NCBI RefSeq assembly: GCF_020524885.1
Contig: NZ_JAIVKJ010000003.1
Coordinates: forward strand, 417,501-481,500
Length of the DNA: 64,000 nt
Source of the DNA: Microbulbifer elongatus
GTDB taxonomy: Bacteria > Pseudomonadota > Gammaproteobacteria > Pseudomonadales > Cellvibrionaceae
Reading direction: 5' to 3'
Shown here: one piece after another, positions 9,884 to 19,459 of the stretch
Layout: each line of letters begins with the position of its first letter
Position numbering within the stretch: position 1 is the stretch's first letter
Notes under the pieces: model-generated
Database searches by the model: none
What the model saw: only the letters and a program-made list of their open reading frames with translations
What the model was told of the DNA's origin: nothing
Program-made: the position numbers and the translations under genes

Positions 9884-10756
9884 ATGCTGAAACTTTGTGA
9901 CGTAAAAGATGCCACCCAGAGCGTGTGGCTGGTGGCCCCCAAAGTGACCATCGGGCGCGGTAGTCAGTGTGATCTCACGCTGGCTGACGCGTCCATTGCC
10001 AAGCTCCACGCCGAAATCCTGGTGGATGGCGAGGAGTTGGAGCTGCGTAACCTGGCAGGAGGCGGCCAGGTTGCTGTAAATGGCAAGGCGGTTGCAAGCA
10101 GCTGCAAGTTGAAACGCAATGACCGTGTGCAACTGGGCGATCGTAATCTTGCGGTGGTGGATCCTAAAATCACCCGCCTCAAAGGCGCTGGTGCCAGTGC
10201 CAACGTGGCCTGGGCACTGCGTGCCAACCATCCAGCAATTGTCGGCCGCGTCTTCCCGGTGCGCGAAACCAGTATTGTTGGGCGCTCTGATGAGTGTGAT
10301 TTGACCTTTTCCATGTCCCACCTGTCACGGCGCCACGCGCGGCTGGAAGTACGTGAAGGGCTGTTATTTGTGGTCGACCTTGGCTCCGCCAATGGTACCT
10401 TTCTCAACAACCAACGTGTGACAGAGTGTCGGGTGCGTCGCGGCGACGAGCTGCGTTTTGACAGTCTCAGCTTTAGTGTTGTTGGTCCGGCGGACGATAT
10501 CGACAAGACCACTGTGCGCCAAGCCGTCAACCTTCCCGAAGCGGCGCGCCAGAGCGCGGCGCTGGACCAGGCCATGCAGCGCGACCGGGTGCGGGATGGC
10601 GGCAAGGTCTCATCCTCTGCCGGGGCGGCGCCTTCACAGAGCTACAGCGGGGATTCCGCCGCGGCCGGTAGCAGTGGGTGGATCTGGGTAGGCTTGCTGG
10701 TGGCGGGCGCAGCGGTTGCCGGTTATTTCTGGGCACAGGGGCAGGGGCTGGTTTGA
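9884..10756 (+). CDS. Double FHA-domain protein with C-terminal membrane anchor
   Basis: Phosphothreonine-reading adaptor, 290 residues. The second FHA domain (about 115-200) is canonical, with VGRSDECDL, SRRHARL and GSANGTFLNN. The first (about 8-90) keeps GRGSQCDLTLAD but has KLHAEI and GGGQVAVNG in place of the usual S-R-x-H and N-G-T, so it may not bind phosphopeptide. A serine/alanine-rich linker leads to one membrane segment (WIWVGLLVAGAAVAGYFW). I chose ATG 9884, with GAGGAAG 8 nt upstream, over an in-frame start at 9848. It is divergent from the phosphatase-kinase pair, so it is the likely phospho-reader of that system. Confidence 0.88.
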   Translation: MLKLCDVKDATQSVWLVAPKVTIGRGSQCDLTLADASIAKLHAEILVDGEELELRNLAGGGQVAVNGKAVASSCKLKRNDRVQLGDRNLAVVDPKITRLKGAGASANVAWALRANHPAIVGRVFPVRETSIVGRSDECDLTFSMSHLSRRHARLEVREGLLFVVDLGSANGTFLNNQRVTECRVRRGDELRFDSLSFSVVGPADDIDKTTVRQAVNLPEAARQSAALDQAMQRDRVRDGGKVSSSAGAAPSQSYSGDSAAAGSSGWIWVGLLVAGAAVAGYFWAQGQGLV

Positions 10757-10770
10757 CCACCGAGAATTCA

Positions 10771-11037
10771 ATGTCTGCGCAAAACCTGATTCTCTACACC
10801 ACACTCGGGTGCAGCCTGTGTGAAAAAGCCAAGGTGGAAATCTGGCCGCAGCTGGAGCAATTTCAGTTGCAGCTGCAGTCGGTGGATATTGCCGATGATG
10901 AGCAGTTGACGCGGCTGTTTGGCTGGAGCATACCGGTTGTCGGCCTCGGTGATACCAGTGATGTGCTGTGCTGGCCATTTACCGCGCACGAGCTCGAAGA
11001 GTGGCTTCGGGCTCGCCTTTCATCCGCACCTTCCTAA
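10771..11037 (+). CDS. Glutaredoxin-like protein (DUF836)
   Basis: Thioredoxin-fold protein of 88 residues with YTTLGCSLCEKAK, a C-x-x-C redox site in the position expected for glutaredoxins, and a cis-proline in WSIPVVGLG. The ATG at 10771 is preceded by GAGAA and lies 15 nt after the FHA gene, so the two are probably co-transcribed. A longer in-frame opening begins inside the FHA gene and is rejected. Substrate unknown. It converges with slt over only 24 nt. Confidence 0.82.
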   Translation: MSAQNLILYTTLGCSLCEKAKVEIWPQLEQFQLQLQSVDIADDEQLTRLFGWSIPVVGLGDTSDVLCWPFTAHELEEWLRARLSSAPS

Positions 11038-11061
11038 CACTTTAAACCTTTCACGCTCAGG

Positions 11062-13194
11062 TCAGAGTTTGGCTTCCGCCTCGTTCTTTCTGAGTAGCGG
11101 CGCCTTGTCTCCACTGCGGTAGGCGTAAATTACCGAATAAGACAGCACGTTTTGCACGTACTTGCGGGTTTCGCTGTAGGGAATGGTTTCGATCCATACG
11201 TCGAAAGGCAGCTTTTTGTCCGTATCTTTCAGCCAGCGCGAAACACGAGTGGGGCCGGCGTTGTAGGCTGCCGCGGCGAGGAAGCGGTTGTTGTCAAATC
11301 GTTTTAGCAGTGAATTCAGATAGTAGGACCCCAGGCTGATGTTGGTGTTGGGGTTCAGCAGATCCCAGCTCCGTCGGTAAGGCACTCCCGCCTTGCGGGC
11401 GGTGGCGCGTGCTGTAGACGGCAACAGTTGCATCAGACCCATGGCACCGGCGTGGGACTTGGCGTCGTGGCTGAAGTGGCTTTCCTGGCGCGCGACAGCG
11501 AGCACCAGATAAGTGTCGAGTGCGGTTTTTTTGCCCATGCGCCCGGCAACATCGGTGACGATGTCGGAGAATGCGAGGGGGAAGCGCAGTTCCAGGTCGT
11601 CGAGATAATCCGCCGCGAGGATCGACTGGATGGATTTGTGGTACCAGCCCCAGGCGCTCGCCACCTTGCCCGCGGTCATCAATTCTTCCGTGGTCATTTT
11701 CTCTGTGGCGTAATCCCATTCTCGGCGCGCGTGGTAAAACTCGCCGATGGCCTGCAATTCTTCGGCTCTCTGCATACCGGGAAGCGCAGCGACCTTGTCT
11801 ACCAGCTCCGGTGTTATCGGCGCCGGGCGGTCAACAAAGCTGTAGTCCTTGCCCAGAGTGTCGGATGCAAGAAAGCCATAATAGCTGCGCTCATTGGCGG
11901 CTTTCTGGTAGAGCTCACGGGCCAGCGCAGAGCGCTCGGCATTGTTCTTTTTGCTGGCCGCTAACTGCTCATTGATCGCGCGTGCCTTCCAGTACAGCCA
12001 GCGGTCCCAGTTGCGGTCTGTATCGGGCAGCTGGTCGATCCAGAATTCCACCTGGGCCCAGTCCATTTCACGCAGAGATTGACGGATAAGCCACTCTGAC
12101 GTGCGCAGGTCAAAAAATCCTGGGCTGGTTTTGATCAGAGCTTCCAGGCCTTGCTGATCATCCTTGCGCGCAAACTGCAGGGCCAGATAGCGCAGGAATT
12201 CGTCGCGCTCATCCTCGCTGAACAAGTAGCTGGCGCTATAGCGCTTCCAGGCCTGGCTGGATTTTTCTGGATCCTGGGATGAGAGGCGGCGTAGCCCGAT
12301 GGTGACAATATCGCGGTAGTCCTGGTTTTCCTGGATAAAGCGGTCGTAGTCCAGAATCAGCTCCGGCTTGCGGTAGACGGAGCGCATCAGATCCGCACGT
12401 TTTGCGCGATCTTTATCCAGCTGGCGGGCGATATAGCTGGCCAGGTCGAGGTTGCCAGCGCGCACGGAAAGGGTGTGGCGTTTCCAGGCACGATCCTCGG
12501 TAAGGCCGCCATCGCGTATCCAGCGGTCGAAGGCCGGGTCGCACTCTTTGGGTTGCGAGGCACCCACGGTCCAGAGTTCCTCGATCAGCGCGTAGGCCTG
12601 CTGTTTGTCGCCGTGGCGGGAGAGCGCGTCCACGTAGTAACAGCGCAGTTGGGTGCGGCGGATTTTTTCCGGATCGTAGTACTTGAGGTAGGCCTTGAAG
12701 CGATCCCGGCCCCCTAGTTCGCGCAGGACGCGCACGCGCATCCAGTCGCCAATGGCAGTACCATCGTACTTCTCCAGAAAAGCATCGATGTCGTCGTAGG
12801 GGAGTCGAGAGAGGTTTTTACCGATCGCCCAATACTCGATGTAGGGCAGCAGCGGGTAATCCTTCAGCTCCTTTTTCAGCTGGTTTAACCGGCGCTGGTC
12901 ATTACGGGCAATGGCCTGTCTGGCTTCCTGGAGTTTTTCGCGCTGTGCAACCGCCGCCTTGGCTGCTTTTGTGTCTTTGCTCTCTGCCTTGCGCGCGGCG
13001 CCCCCCGTAGCTGCGGATGGGCTGGTTTTGTTAGCCTGCTGCGCCTGCACCGGATTGGCACCAGAAAGGCTGGTCACCAGCAGTACTGCGGAGAAAATGG
13101 CGAATCCTGTGCTGCCAATCGACATACTGAAAACCCGATTGAGAAATCGCTTATTCGAAGGTCGAAGAATAAAGCGTAAAATGTCCTTTTTCAC
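11062..13194 (-). CDS. slt: Soluble lytic murein transglycosylase
   Basis: Periplasmic enzyme that cleaves peptidoglycan to 1,6-anhydro-muropeptides. It is 710 residues with an N-terminal hydrophobic signal (around 20-50, ending GANPVQAQQ), a long alpha-superhelical middle (Slt70 U-domain), and a C-terminal goose-lysozyme-like SLT domain holding VARQESHF with the catalytic glutamate near 571, then SHAGAMGLMQLLP and AAYNAGPTRV. The start could instead be an internal ATG about 23 codons on, which would give a more usual signal peptide. The products feed the recycling route that includes nagZ at 23.4 kb. Its start lies only 24 nt from uup on the other strand. Confidence 0.94.
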   Translation of the reverse strand: MKKDILRFILRPSNKRFLNRVFSMSIGSTGFAIFSAVLLVTSLSGANPVQAQQANKTSPSAATGGAARKAESKDTKAAKAAVAQREKLQEARQAIARNDQRRLNQLKKELKDYPLLPYIEYWAIGKNLSRLPYDDIDAFLEKYDGTAIGDWMRVRVLRELGGRDRFKAYLKYYDPEKIRRTQLRCYYVDALSRHGDKQQAYALIEELWTVGASQPKECDPAFDRWIRDGGLTEDRAWKRHTLSVRAGNLDLASYIARQLDKDRAKRADLMRSVYRKPELILDYDRFIQENQDYRDIVTIGLRRLSSQDPEKSSQAWKRYSASYLFSEDERDEFLRYLALQFARKDDQQGLEALIKTSPGFFDLRTSEWLIRQSLREMDWAQVEFWIDQLPDTDRNWDRWLYWKARAINEQLAASKKNNAERSALARELYQKAANERSYYGFLASDTLGKDYSFVDRPAPITPELVDKVAALPGMQRAEELQAIGEFYHARREWDYATEKMTTEELMTAGKVASAWGWYHKSIQSILAADYLDDLELRFPLAFSDIVTDVAGRMGKKTALDTYLVLAVARQESHFSHDAKSHAGAMGLMQLLPSTARATARKAGVPYRRSWDLLNPNTNISLGSYYLNSLLKRFDNNRFLAAAAYNAGPTRVSRWLKDTDKKLPFDVWIETIPYSETRKYVQNVLSYSVIYAYRSGDKAPLLRKNEAEAKL

Positions 13195-13218
13195 CCAAAT
13201 CTATTGTAGTTGTTAATT

Positions 13219-15111
13219 ATGTTGCTTCAGTTGGATGGCGTGTGTTTGCGCTATGGCGTTCAGGTGTTGGCGGATCATGTAGATGCCAAGATTGAGCGTG
13301 GAGATCGTATTTGCCTGGTTGGGCGTAACGGAGAAGGGAAGTCCAGCTTGCTGAGCCTGATTGGCGGCAAAGGCGACCCGGATGAGGGTGAGATTGTCCG
13401 CCAAAGTGGCATGGTTCTCGCCACTCTCGAACAGGCACTGCCGGAAGACTGTACCGATACGGTGTATCGCTACGTGGCTGCGGGGCTGGGCGATGTTGGC
13501 ATCTGGTTGTCGGAGTACCGTGATCATCAGGATCCCGATCTGCAGGCGAAAATCGAAAACGCCCACGGCTGGGAACTGCTGGCCAATATCGATGCGGTGT
13601 TGGACAGGCTCGACCTGGACGAAAGTGCGCGGGTGATGGATCTGTCCGGTGGCTGGCAGCGGCGCGCCGCGCTGGCGCGGGCGCTGGTTACCGAGCCGGA
13701 TCTGCTTATCCTGGATGAGCCCACCAACCACCTGGATATCGCAGCGGTAGAGTGGTTGGAAGATTTCCTTGCCACCTACCGCGGTGCACTTTTGTTTGTC
13801 AGTCACGACCGGGCATTGGCGCAACGGCTCGCGACATCGGTATGGGATCTGGATCGCGGCATTCTGCGCGTGTTCAACTGCCCGTTCGACCGCTACCAGC
13901 AGGAAAAAGAAAAGCAGCTGGAAGAGGAAGCCCGCAACGACGCGTTATTCGATAAAAAGCTCGCCCAGGAAGAGTCCTGGATACGCCAGGGCATCAAGGC
14001 CCGCCGTACCCGCAATGAAGGCCGGGTACGCGCGCTGCAGTCTTTGCGCAATGAGCGCAAGGCACGCCGCGAGCGGCAGGGTGTCGCGAAGATGTCTTTG
14101 GATGCCGGCGAGCGCTCCGGCAAGCTGGTGGCGGAATTGAAAGGCGTCACTTTTGGCTTTGAGGGAGATGCGGCACCGTTGATCCGCGACCTCGACTTTA
14201 CCTTGATGCGCGGGGACAAGGTCGGTCTGATTGGCCCCAACGGGGCGGGTAAAAGTACTCTGATTCGCCTGTTACTGGGTGATCTGCAACCCCAGAGTGG
14301 CCATATCCGGCTGGGCACCAAGCAACAGGTCGCCTATTTTGACCAGCGTCGGGACACCCTGGATCCGGATCAGACGGTGGTGGACAACATCGCCGAGGGT
14401 CGCGAGAACATCCAGGTGGGTGGCAGCACCAAGCACGTAATGGGCTACCTCAGCGACTTCCTGTTTACCGGCGTCAAGGCGCGCACCAAAGTCGGTGCAT
14501 TGAGTGGTGGTGAGCGCAATCGTGCGCTGTTGGCGAAGCTGTTCAGTCAGCCCGCCAATATCCTGGTGCTGGACGAACCGACCAACGACCTCGACGTTGA
14601 GACCCTCGAATTGCTCGAGCAGTTGTTGATGGACTTCTCCGGCACGGTACTGCTGGTAAGCCATGACCGCGCCTTCCTCGACAATGTGGTGGAGAGCTGT
14701 CTTGCATTTGAAGGCAATGGTGTTGTCAGGGAGTACGTGGGCGGCTACCAGGACTTTGTGCGTCAGGGCGGGCGCTTTATCAGCGCCGAGGAGCAGCTCA
14801 AAGCCCGCAAAGCGGTCGATACCATAGAAGACGGTGAGAACGCCGCTGCAGAGCCCAAAGAAAAGCCTGAGGCACAGCCGCCACAAAAGGCGAAAAAGCT
14901 CAGTTATAAGTTGCAGCGAGAACTGGATGCACTGCCGGCAAAAATCGAGTCACTGGAAAACGAGATAGCGGCATTTGAAGAAGAGGTGGCGGCGCCGAAC
15001 TTTTACCAGCAGGACAGCGAGACCGTACAGGCCAGGCTACAAGCTCTGGCGGACCTGCAGGCAGCGCTGGAGGAAGCGTTCGAGAGGTGGGCCGAACTGG
15101 ACAGCATGTGA
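13219..15111 (+). CDS. uup: ABC-F ATPase Uup
   Basis: Cytoplasmic ABC-F protein acting on ribosomes and linked to precise excision of transposons. It has 630 residues with two nucleotide-binding domains: Walker A GRNGEGKSS near 36 with LSGGWQRR and LLILDEPTNHLD, and Walker A GPNGAGKST near 337 with LSGGERNR and LVLDEPTNDLD. The interdomain linker carries KLAQEESWIRQGIKARRTRNEGRVRAL, a near-exact Uup feature, and a C-terminal coiled coil (about 565-630) separates Uup from EttA. I prefer ATG 13219 to the in-frame TTG at 13210. A strong terminator follows. Confidence 0.95.
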   Translation: MLLQLDGVCLRYGVQVLADHVDAKIERGDRICLVGRNGEGKSSLLSLIGGKGDPDEGEIVRQSGMVLATLEQALPEDCTDTVYRYVAAGLGDVGIWLSEYRDHQDPDLQAKIENAHGWELLANIDAVLDRLDLDESARVMDLSGGWQRRAALARALVTEPDLLILDEPTNHLDIAAVEWLEDFLATYRGALLFVSHDRALAQRLATSVWDLDRGILRVFNCPFDRYQQEKEKQLEEEARNDALFDKKLAQEESWIRQGIKARRTRNEGRVRALQSLRNERKARRERQGVAKMSLDAGERSGKLVAELKGVTFGFEGDAAPLIRDLDFTLMRGDKVGLIGPNGAGKSTLIRLLLGDLQPQSGHIRLGTKQQVAYFDQRRDTLDPDQTVVDNIAEGRENIQVGGSTKHVMGYLSDFLFTGVKARTKVGALSGGERNRALLAKLFSQPANILVLDEPTNDLDVETLELLEQLLMDFSGTVLLVSHDRAFLDNVVESCLAFEGNGVVREYVGGYQDFVRQGGRFISAEEQLKARKAVDTIEDGENAAAEPKEKPEAQPPQKAKKLSYKLQRELDALPAKIESLENEIAAFEEEVAAPNFYQQDSETVQARLQALADLQAALEEAFERWAELDSM

Positions 15112-15118
15112 TACCGAG

Positions 15119-15145
15119 AAACGGGGGCCGCGGGCCCCCGTTTTT
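15119..15145. terminator. Terminator after uup
   Basis: GC-rich 11-bp inverted repeat (15119-15129 and 15133-15143) with a 3-nt loop, followed by five T. The A run on the left gives it some activity for the opposite strand as well. It lies 8 nt after the uup stop and before the converging stress-protein gene. Confidence 0.85.
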
Positions 15146-15180
15146 CATCCGGCCACTTCTCTGGCTTGTATCGCCTGAGT

Positions 15181-15624
15181 TTATTCCGCGGACGAATGCA
15201 CCCGCACGGCAAGGACATCGCACCCTGCGCCATGCAGTACACCATTCGCGGTGGAGCCCAGAAGCAGGGCGAGGCCGTGGCGGCCGTGGCTTCCGATCAC
15301 GATCAGGTCGCAACCGGATTCTTCCGCAATACGATGAATTTCCGTGGCAGGCTGGCCCAGCACGACATGTTGCCGGTCGGCGGGAATGTTGAGGCTGGCG
15401 GCCGCTTTGCCTAGTTGTTCCTTGGCCTGGTTTTGCAGTTGCTCCTGCACCTCGGAGAGGTCCATCGGGACGTCACCGCCATAGGCGAAGGTAAGGGGTT
15501 CGATAATGTGCGCGAGGCTCATTGTTGCGTTACCGTCCGCTGCGATCTGGGCGGCGCGATCCAGTACCTGTGACGACTCCTCAGAAAGGTCCAGTCCAAC
15601 CAGAATATTGTTATAGCCCGACAT
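15181..15624 (-). CDS. Universal stress protein (UspA family)
   Basis: Cytoplasmic stress protein of 147 residues. ILVGLDLSEES at the N terminus and the ATP-binding pattern GSHGRHGLALLLGSTANGV (G-x2-G-x9-G-S) at the C terminus show an ATP-binding Usp-type fold. It stands alone, converging with uup. Which of the many Usp paralogues it represents cannot be told. Stress or growth-phase induction is typical of the family; no regulatory site is visible. Confidence 0.92.
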   Translation of the reverse strand: MSGYNNILVGLDLSEESSQVLDRAAQIAADGNATMSLAHIIEPLTFAYGGDVPMDLSEVQEQLQNQAKEQLGKAAASLNIPADRQHVVLGQPATEIHRIAEESGCDLIVIGSHGRHGLALLLGSTANGVLHGAGCDVLAVRVHSSAE

Positions 15625-15880
15625 TTAGCCCCCGCTGTGTGGGTAGATTTAAGTCTCAGACCGGAAAAAACCATCAAACCGGCACTATCGTTCGTTACAG
15701 CACACTTGTGAGTCTACTTTAAAAAAACAGACTTGACACAACCACCCGCTTGCGGAGAACAATGCGCGCCCAATTTGTGGCTCGCACACTGATCTGTTAT
15801 CCGTGTGGAGCACAAAGTCTGCTATTTAGTGGTGCCGCACAATCACTAATCGTCATTAATCGACAGGGAAGAACCTGAAC

Positions 15881-16435
15881 ATGGCCAGCTGGCTACCCAT
15901 CGTCATCATCGTTTTTGCTGTTGCACTGGTTATCGGCCCGGTTTTCTGGCTAAAGCCCAGCAGCCGGGATCGAAAGCTCGCCGAACTACGTCAGCGGGCT
16001 GCGACCTCTGGTCTCAAGGTTCAGATTCAGCCGCTACCCGCATCGCAGGGTACCGGTAATGCTGCCGTCTATTTCTCCCAGTGGAGAAACCCCCGTCGCT
16101 TGCAGACTGGTTGGGCGCTTGAGCTGCAACGCATGGCGCATGACGTGAATTTTGACGGTGTGTGGGATTGGCGCAATGATCGACCGGCGGTGGAAGCCGC
16201 GATGGCGCCATTAAAAGAACTCGTGGGGATGCTCCCTGCGGATGCGACGGCGGTATACGCCAATGACAGCGGTCTCGGGGTGCAGTGGCGCGAGCGAAGC
16301 GGCGATCCCGGGCTGGCTCGCCTGCAGGAAGCACTGTCTACGATGCGGCCGGTAATAGAGGAAGCAATTCGCCAGCCTTCGCGGCAGGAAGAGCGGGCTG
16401 ATGCGGGAACTGATCAGGGCGATCAGCGTCACTGA
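15881..16435 (+). CDS. Conserved membrane-anchored protein of unknown function, upstream of topA
   Basis: 184 residues with one N-terminal membrane helix (LPIVIIVFAVALVIGPVFWL) and a soluble tail rich in arginine and proline, ending in a polar, disordered-looking segment. I do not recognise a domain. A protein of similar design sits directly before topA in Pseudomonas as I recall, which argues for a real gene. AGGGAAG precedes the ATG. A TTGACA at 15733 could be part of its promoter but lacks a good -10 partner. Function unknown. Confidence 0.75.
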   Translation: MASWLPIVIIVFAVALVIGPVFWLKPSSRDRKLAELRQRAATSGLKVQIQPLPASQGTGNAAVYFSQWRNPRRLQTGWALELQRMAHDVNFDGVWDWRNDRPAVEAAMAPLKELVGMLPADATAVYANDSGLGVQWRERSGDPGLARLQEALSTMRPVIEEAIRQPSRQEERADAGTDQGDQRH

Positions 16436-16605
16436 CCGCTCACAGCGTCGAAGTGGTCTACTTTTTTAGCGGCCGCACTTTGTGGTTTGTCACGAGCTGC
16501 TGGTCGGACAAATATGGTACTGCCAGAGGGCTGAACCAATAGTCAGTTAGTCGGTCCCAAACGGTTACAGAGTGCACAATCTGGTCACCAATTTGTGATG
16601 CTTGC

Positions 16606-16634
16606 TTGACCACACTGGGGGCGGAGCATATATA
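16606..16634 (+). promoter_or_regulatory. Sigma-70 promoter of topA
   Basis: TTGACC at 16606-16611 and TATATA at 16629-16634 are separated by exactly 17 nt, about 80 nt before the topA ATG. It is one of the clearest sigma-70 promoters in the window. The AT-rich -10 after a G-run spacer is of the kind that can respond to supercoiling, which would fit topA; that last point is inference. Confidence 0.65.
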
Positions 16635-16712
16635 TTCGCGCAGCGCACCGTTGAAATCGGCTGCTGCCGAGGGTGCGAAAGCAGTAAATTTCTTATTAAA
16701 AATCAAAAGCTT

Positions 16713-19451
16713 ATGGGTAAATCACTGGTCATCGTCGAGTCACCGGCGAAGGCGAAAACAATCAACAAGTATCTCGGAAAGGACTTTGTGGTGAAGTCCA
16801 GTATTGGTCATATCCGGGATCTTCCTACCGGCGGTTCCAACAAACAGCCGGTGGATGCCAAGGAGCGCGCCCGCCGCGCGGCGGAAACCCGCAAGCTTTC
16901 TCCAGAACAGAAAGAGATCTACAAGCGCAAGAAAAGCCGCGAGCAGCTGATCAAGCGCATGGGAATTGACCCGGATCACAACTGGGAAGCACATTACGAG
17001 ATCCTTCCTGGTAAGGAAAAGGTGGTCGACGAGCTGCGCAAACTGGCCGCCAATGCCGACCACGTCTATCTCGCAACGGACTTGGACCGCGAAGGGGAAG
17101 CCATTGCCTGGCACCTGCGGGAAGCCATTGGTGGTGACGATCAGCGCTACCGCCGCGTCGTGTTTAACGAGATCACCAAGTCCGCGATCCAGGAAGCCTT
17201 TGAAGATCCGGGCCCGCTGGATATCGACCGCGTGAATGCACAGCAAGCGCGTCGTTTCCTTGACCGTATTGTGGGTTACATGGTGTCGCCGCTGCTGTGG
17301 GAGAAGGTGGCCCGCGGTTTGTCCGCCGGTCGCGTACAGTCCGTGGCGGTGAAGCTTGTGGTGGAACGCGAGCGTGAAATTCGCGCGTTTATCCCCGAGG
17401 AATACTGGACGTTGTTTGCCGACACGCAAACGGCCAAGTCGGACGCCCTGCGTCTTGAGGTGAAGAAGCAAGCGGGTGAGGCCTTCAAGCCTACCAATGA
17501 AGAGCAGGCCATGGCGGCGCTAAAAGCGCTGCAGGCGAGCGACTTTACTGTCAGTGCCCGGGACGACAAGCCCACCAGCTCCAAGCCCAGTGCGCCTTAT
17601 ATTACCTCCACCCTGCAGCAGGCGGCCAGCAACCGCCTCAGCTTCAGCGTGAAGAAAACCATGATGATGGCTCAGCGCTTGTATGAAGCGGGTTACATCA
17701 CTTACATGCGTACCGATTCCACCAACCTGAGTGCCGAGGCGGTGTCCTCTGTGCGCGAATTCATTGGTGAGAATTACGGCGACAAGTACCTGCCGGAAAA
17801 CCCCAATCGCTACAGCAGCAAAGAGGGTGCCCAGGAAGCGCACGAGGCAATCCGTCCCTCTGACGTTCGGGTAAAACCGAACATGCTCTCTGGTATGGAG
17901 CGGGATGCCGAGCGGTTGTACACGCTTATCTGGCAGCAGTTTGTAGCCTGTCAGATGACGCCGGCGCAATTCACTTCCACCTCGGTGGTGGTTACCGCGG
18001 GTGACTTCGAGCTCCGTACCCGCGGCCGTGTTATCCGTTTTGACGGTTTCCTCAAGGTCGCCCCATCACAAAGCAAGAAAGACGAAGATCTGGTTCTGCC
18101 GGATATCAAGGTCGGCGAAAAGCTGAACCTGAAAAAGCTGGATCCGAAGCAGCACTTCACCAAGCCGCCGGCGCGCTTCAGTGAAGCCGCACTGGTAAAA
18201 GAGCTCGAAAAGCGCGGTATCGGCCGTCCTTCCACCTACGCGTCGATCATTTCCACGATTCAGGATCGTGGTTATGTTCGCCTGGAAAACCGCCGTTTTT
18301 ACGCGGAAAAAATGGGTGACATCGTTACGGACCGCCTGAGCGAAAGCTTTACCGACCTGATGGATTACGGTTTTACCGCCAGCCTGGAAGAGTCCCTGGA
18401 TACGGTGGCGGAAGGCAAAAAAGGCTGGAAAGACCTGCTGGACGAGTTTTATTCCGACTTCAGCAAGCGCCTTGAAGTGGCACAGGACAAAGAAGGCGGC
18501 ATGCGCCGCAACACACCCACGGATACGGATATCGAGTGCAGCCAATGCGGCCGCCACATGCAGATCCGAACCGGTTCTACCGGCGTGTTCCTTGGCTGTT
18601 CCGGCTACGCTTTGCCGCCCAAGGAGCGCTGCACCAACACCATGAACCTGGTGTCTGGTGAAGAGGCGGTAGACGCAGACAAAGACGAAGATGCAGAAAC
18701 CCGCCAGCTGCGCGAAAAGCGTCGCTGTGGCAAGTGCGGCACGGCAATGGACAGTTACCTTGTTGATGAGCAGCGCAAGCTGCACATTTGCGGTAACAAC
18801 CCCGACTGCCCCGGATTCGAGGTGGAGAAAGGCACCTTCAAGATCAAGGGTTACGACGGCCCGGTGATCGAGTGCGACAAGTGTGGCGCGGACATGCAAT
18901 TGAAGTCCGGCCGCTTCGGCAAGTACTTTGGTTGTACCAGCGAGACCTGCAAGAACACCCGTAAGCTGCTGAAAAGCGGCCAGCCGGCACCGCCCAAAAT
19001 GGATCCGGTTCCCATGCCGGAACTGGCCTGTGAGAAGGTGGACGATACCTACATTCTTCGCGACGGTGCCTCTGGACTGTTTCTGGCGGCGAGTCAGTTT
19101 CCGAAAAACCGGGAGACACGCGCACCTCTGATCAAGGAACTGCTGCCGCACAAGGACGAGATTGATCCCAAATACAGCTTCCTGTTCTCCGCTCCCGCGG
19201 AAGACAACGAGGGGCGGGATACTGTAGTGCGCTTCAGTCGCAAGACCCAGGAGCAGTACGTGCAGTCCGAGGAAGACGGCAAGGCTACCGGCTGGAAAGC
19301 CTTCTACCGGGATGGCAAGTGGCAGGCAGAAGTGCCCGCAGCGAAGAAAGCGCCTGCGGCGAAGAAAAAGGCCGCAGCCAAAAAGAAAGCGCCTGCGAAA
19401 AAGAAGGCGGCTGCTAAAAAAGCCCCGGCTAAAAAAGCGCCCGCGAAGTAG
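16713..19451 (+). CDS. topA: DNA topoisomerase I (type IA)
   Basis: Relaxes negative supercoils by single-strand breakage. 912 residues: TOPRIM domain at the N terminus ([18 protein letters not shown]), then the gated core with catalytic Tyr331 in [12 protein letters not shown], and three C-terminal four-cysteine zinc modules beginning near [16 protein letters not shown] and CDKCGADM. The last 35 or so residues are almost only Lys, Ala and Pro, a disordered cationic tail longer than in E. coli TopA and likely to bind DNA or RNA polymerase. I took ATG 16713, which aligns with the family, over an upstream in-frame start at 16602. No clear ribosome site is seen. Confidence 0.96.
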   Translation: MGKSLVIVESPAKAKTINKYLGKDFVVKSSIGHIRDLPTGGSNKQPVDAKERARRAAETRKLSPEQKEIYKRKKSREQLIKRMGIDPDHNWEAHYEILPGKEKVVDELRKLAANADHVYLATDLDREGEAIAWHLREAIGGDDQRYRRVVFNEITKSAIQEAFEDPGPLDIDRVNAQQARRFLDRIVGYMVSPLLWEKVARGLSAGRVQSVAVKLVVEREREIRAFIPEEYWTLFADTQTAKSDALRLEVKKQAGEAFKPTNEEQAMAALKALQASDFTVSARDDKPTSSKPSAPYITSTLQQAASNRLSFSVKKTMMMAQRLYEAGYITYMRTDSTNLSAEAVSSVREFIGENYGDKYLPENPNRYSSKEGAQEAHEAIRPSDVRVKPNMLSGMERDAERLYTLIWQQFVACQMTPAQFTSTSVVVTAGDFELRTRGRVIRFDGFLKVAPSQSKKDEDLVLPDIKVGEKLNLKKLDPKQHFTKPPARFSEAALVKELEKRGIGRPSTYASIISTIQDRGYVRLENRRFYAEKMGDIVTDRLSESFTDLMDYGFTASLEESLDTVAEGKKGWKDLLDEFYSDFSKRLEVAQDKEGGMRRNTPTDTDIECSQCGRHMQIRTGSTGVFLGCSGYALPPKERCTNTMNLVSGEEAVDADKDEDAETRQLREKRRCGKCGTAMDSYLVDEQRKLHICGNNPDCPGFEVEKGTFKIKGYDGPVIECDKCGADMQLKSGRFGKYFGCTSETCKNTRKLLKSGQPAPPKMDPVPMPELACEKVDDTYILRDGASGLFLAASQFPKNRETRAPLIKELLPHKDEIDPKYSFLFSAPAEDNEGRDTVVRFSRKTQEQYVQSEEDGKATGWKAFYRDGKWQAEVPAAKKAPAAKKKAAAKKKAPAKKKAAAKKAPAKKAPAK

Positions 19452-19459
19452 GTCGCCCC

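Noticed and set aside
15733-15763. TTGACA upstream of the hypothetical gene at 15881
   Set aside because: The only -10-like sequence (AACAAT) is 19 nt away; too weak to list as a promoter.
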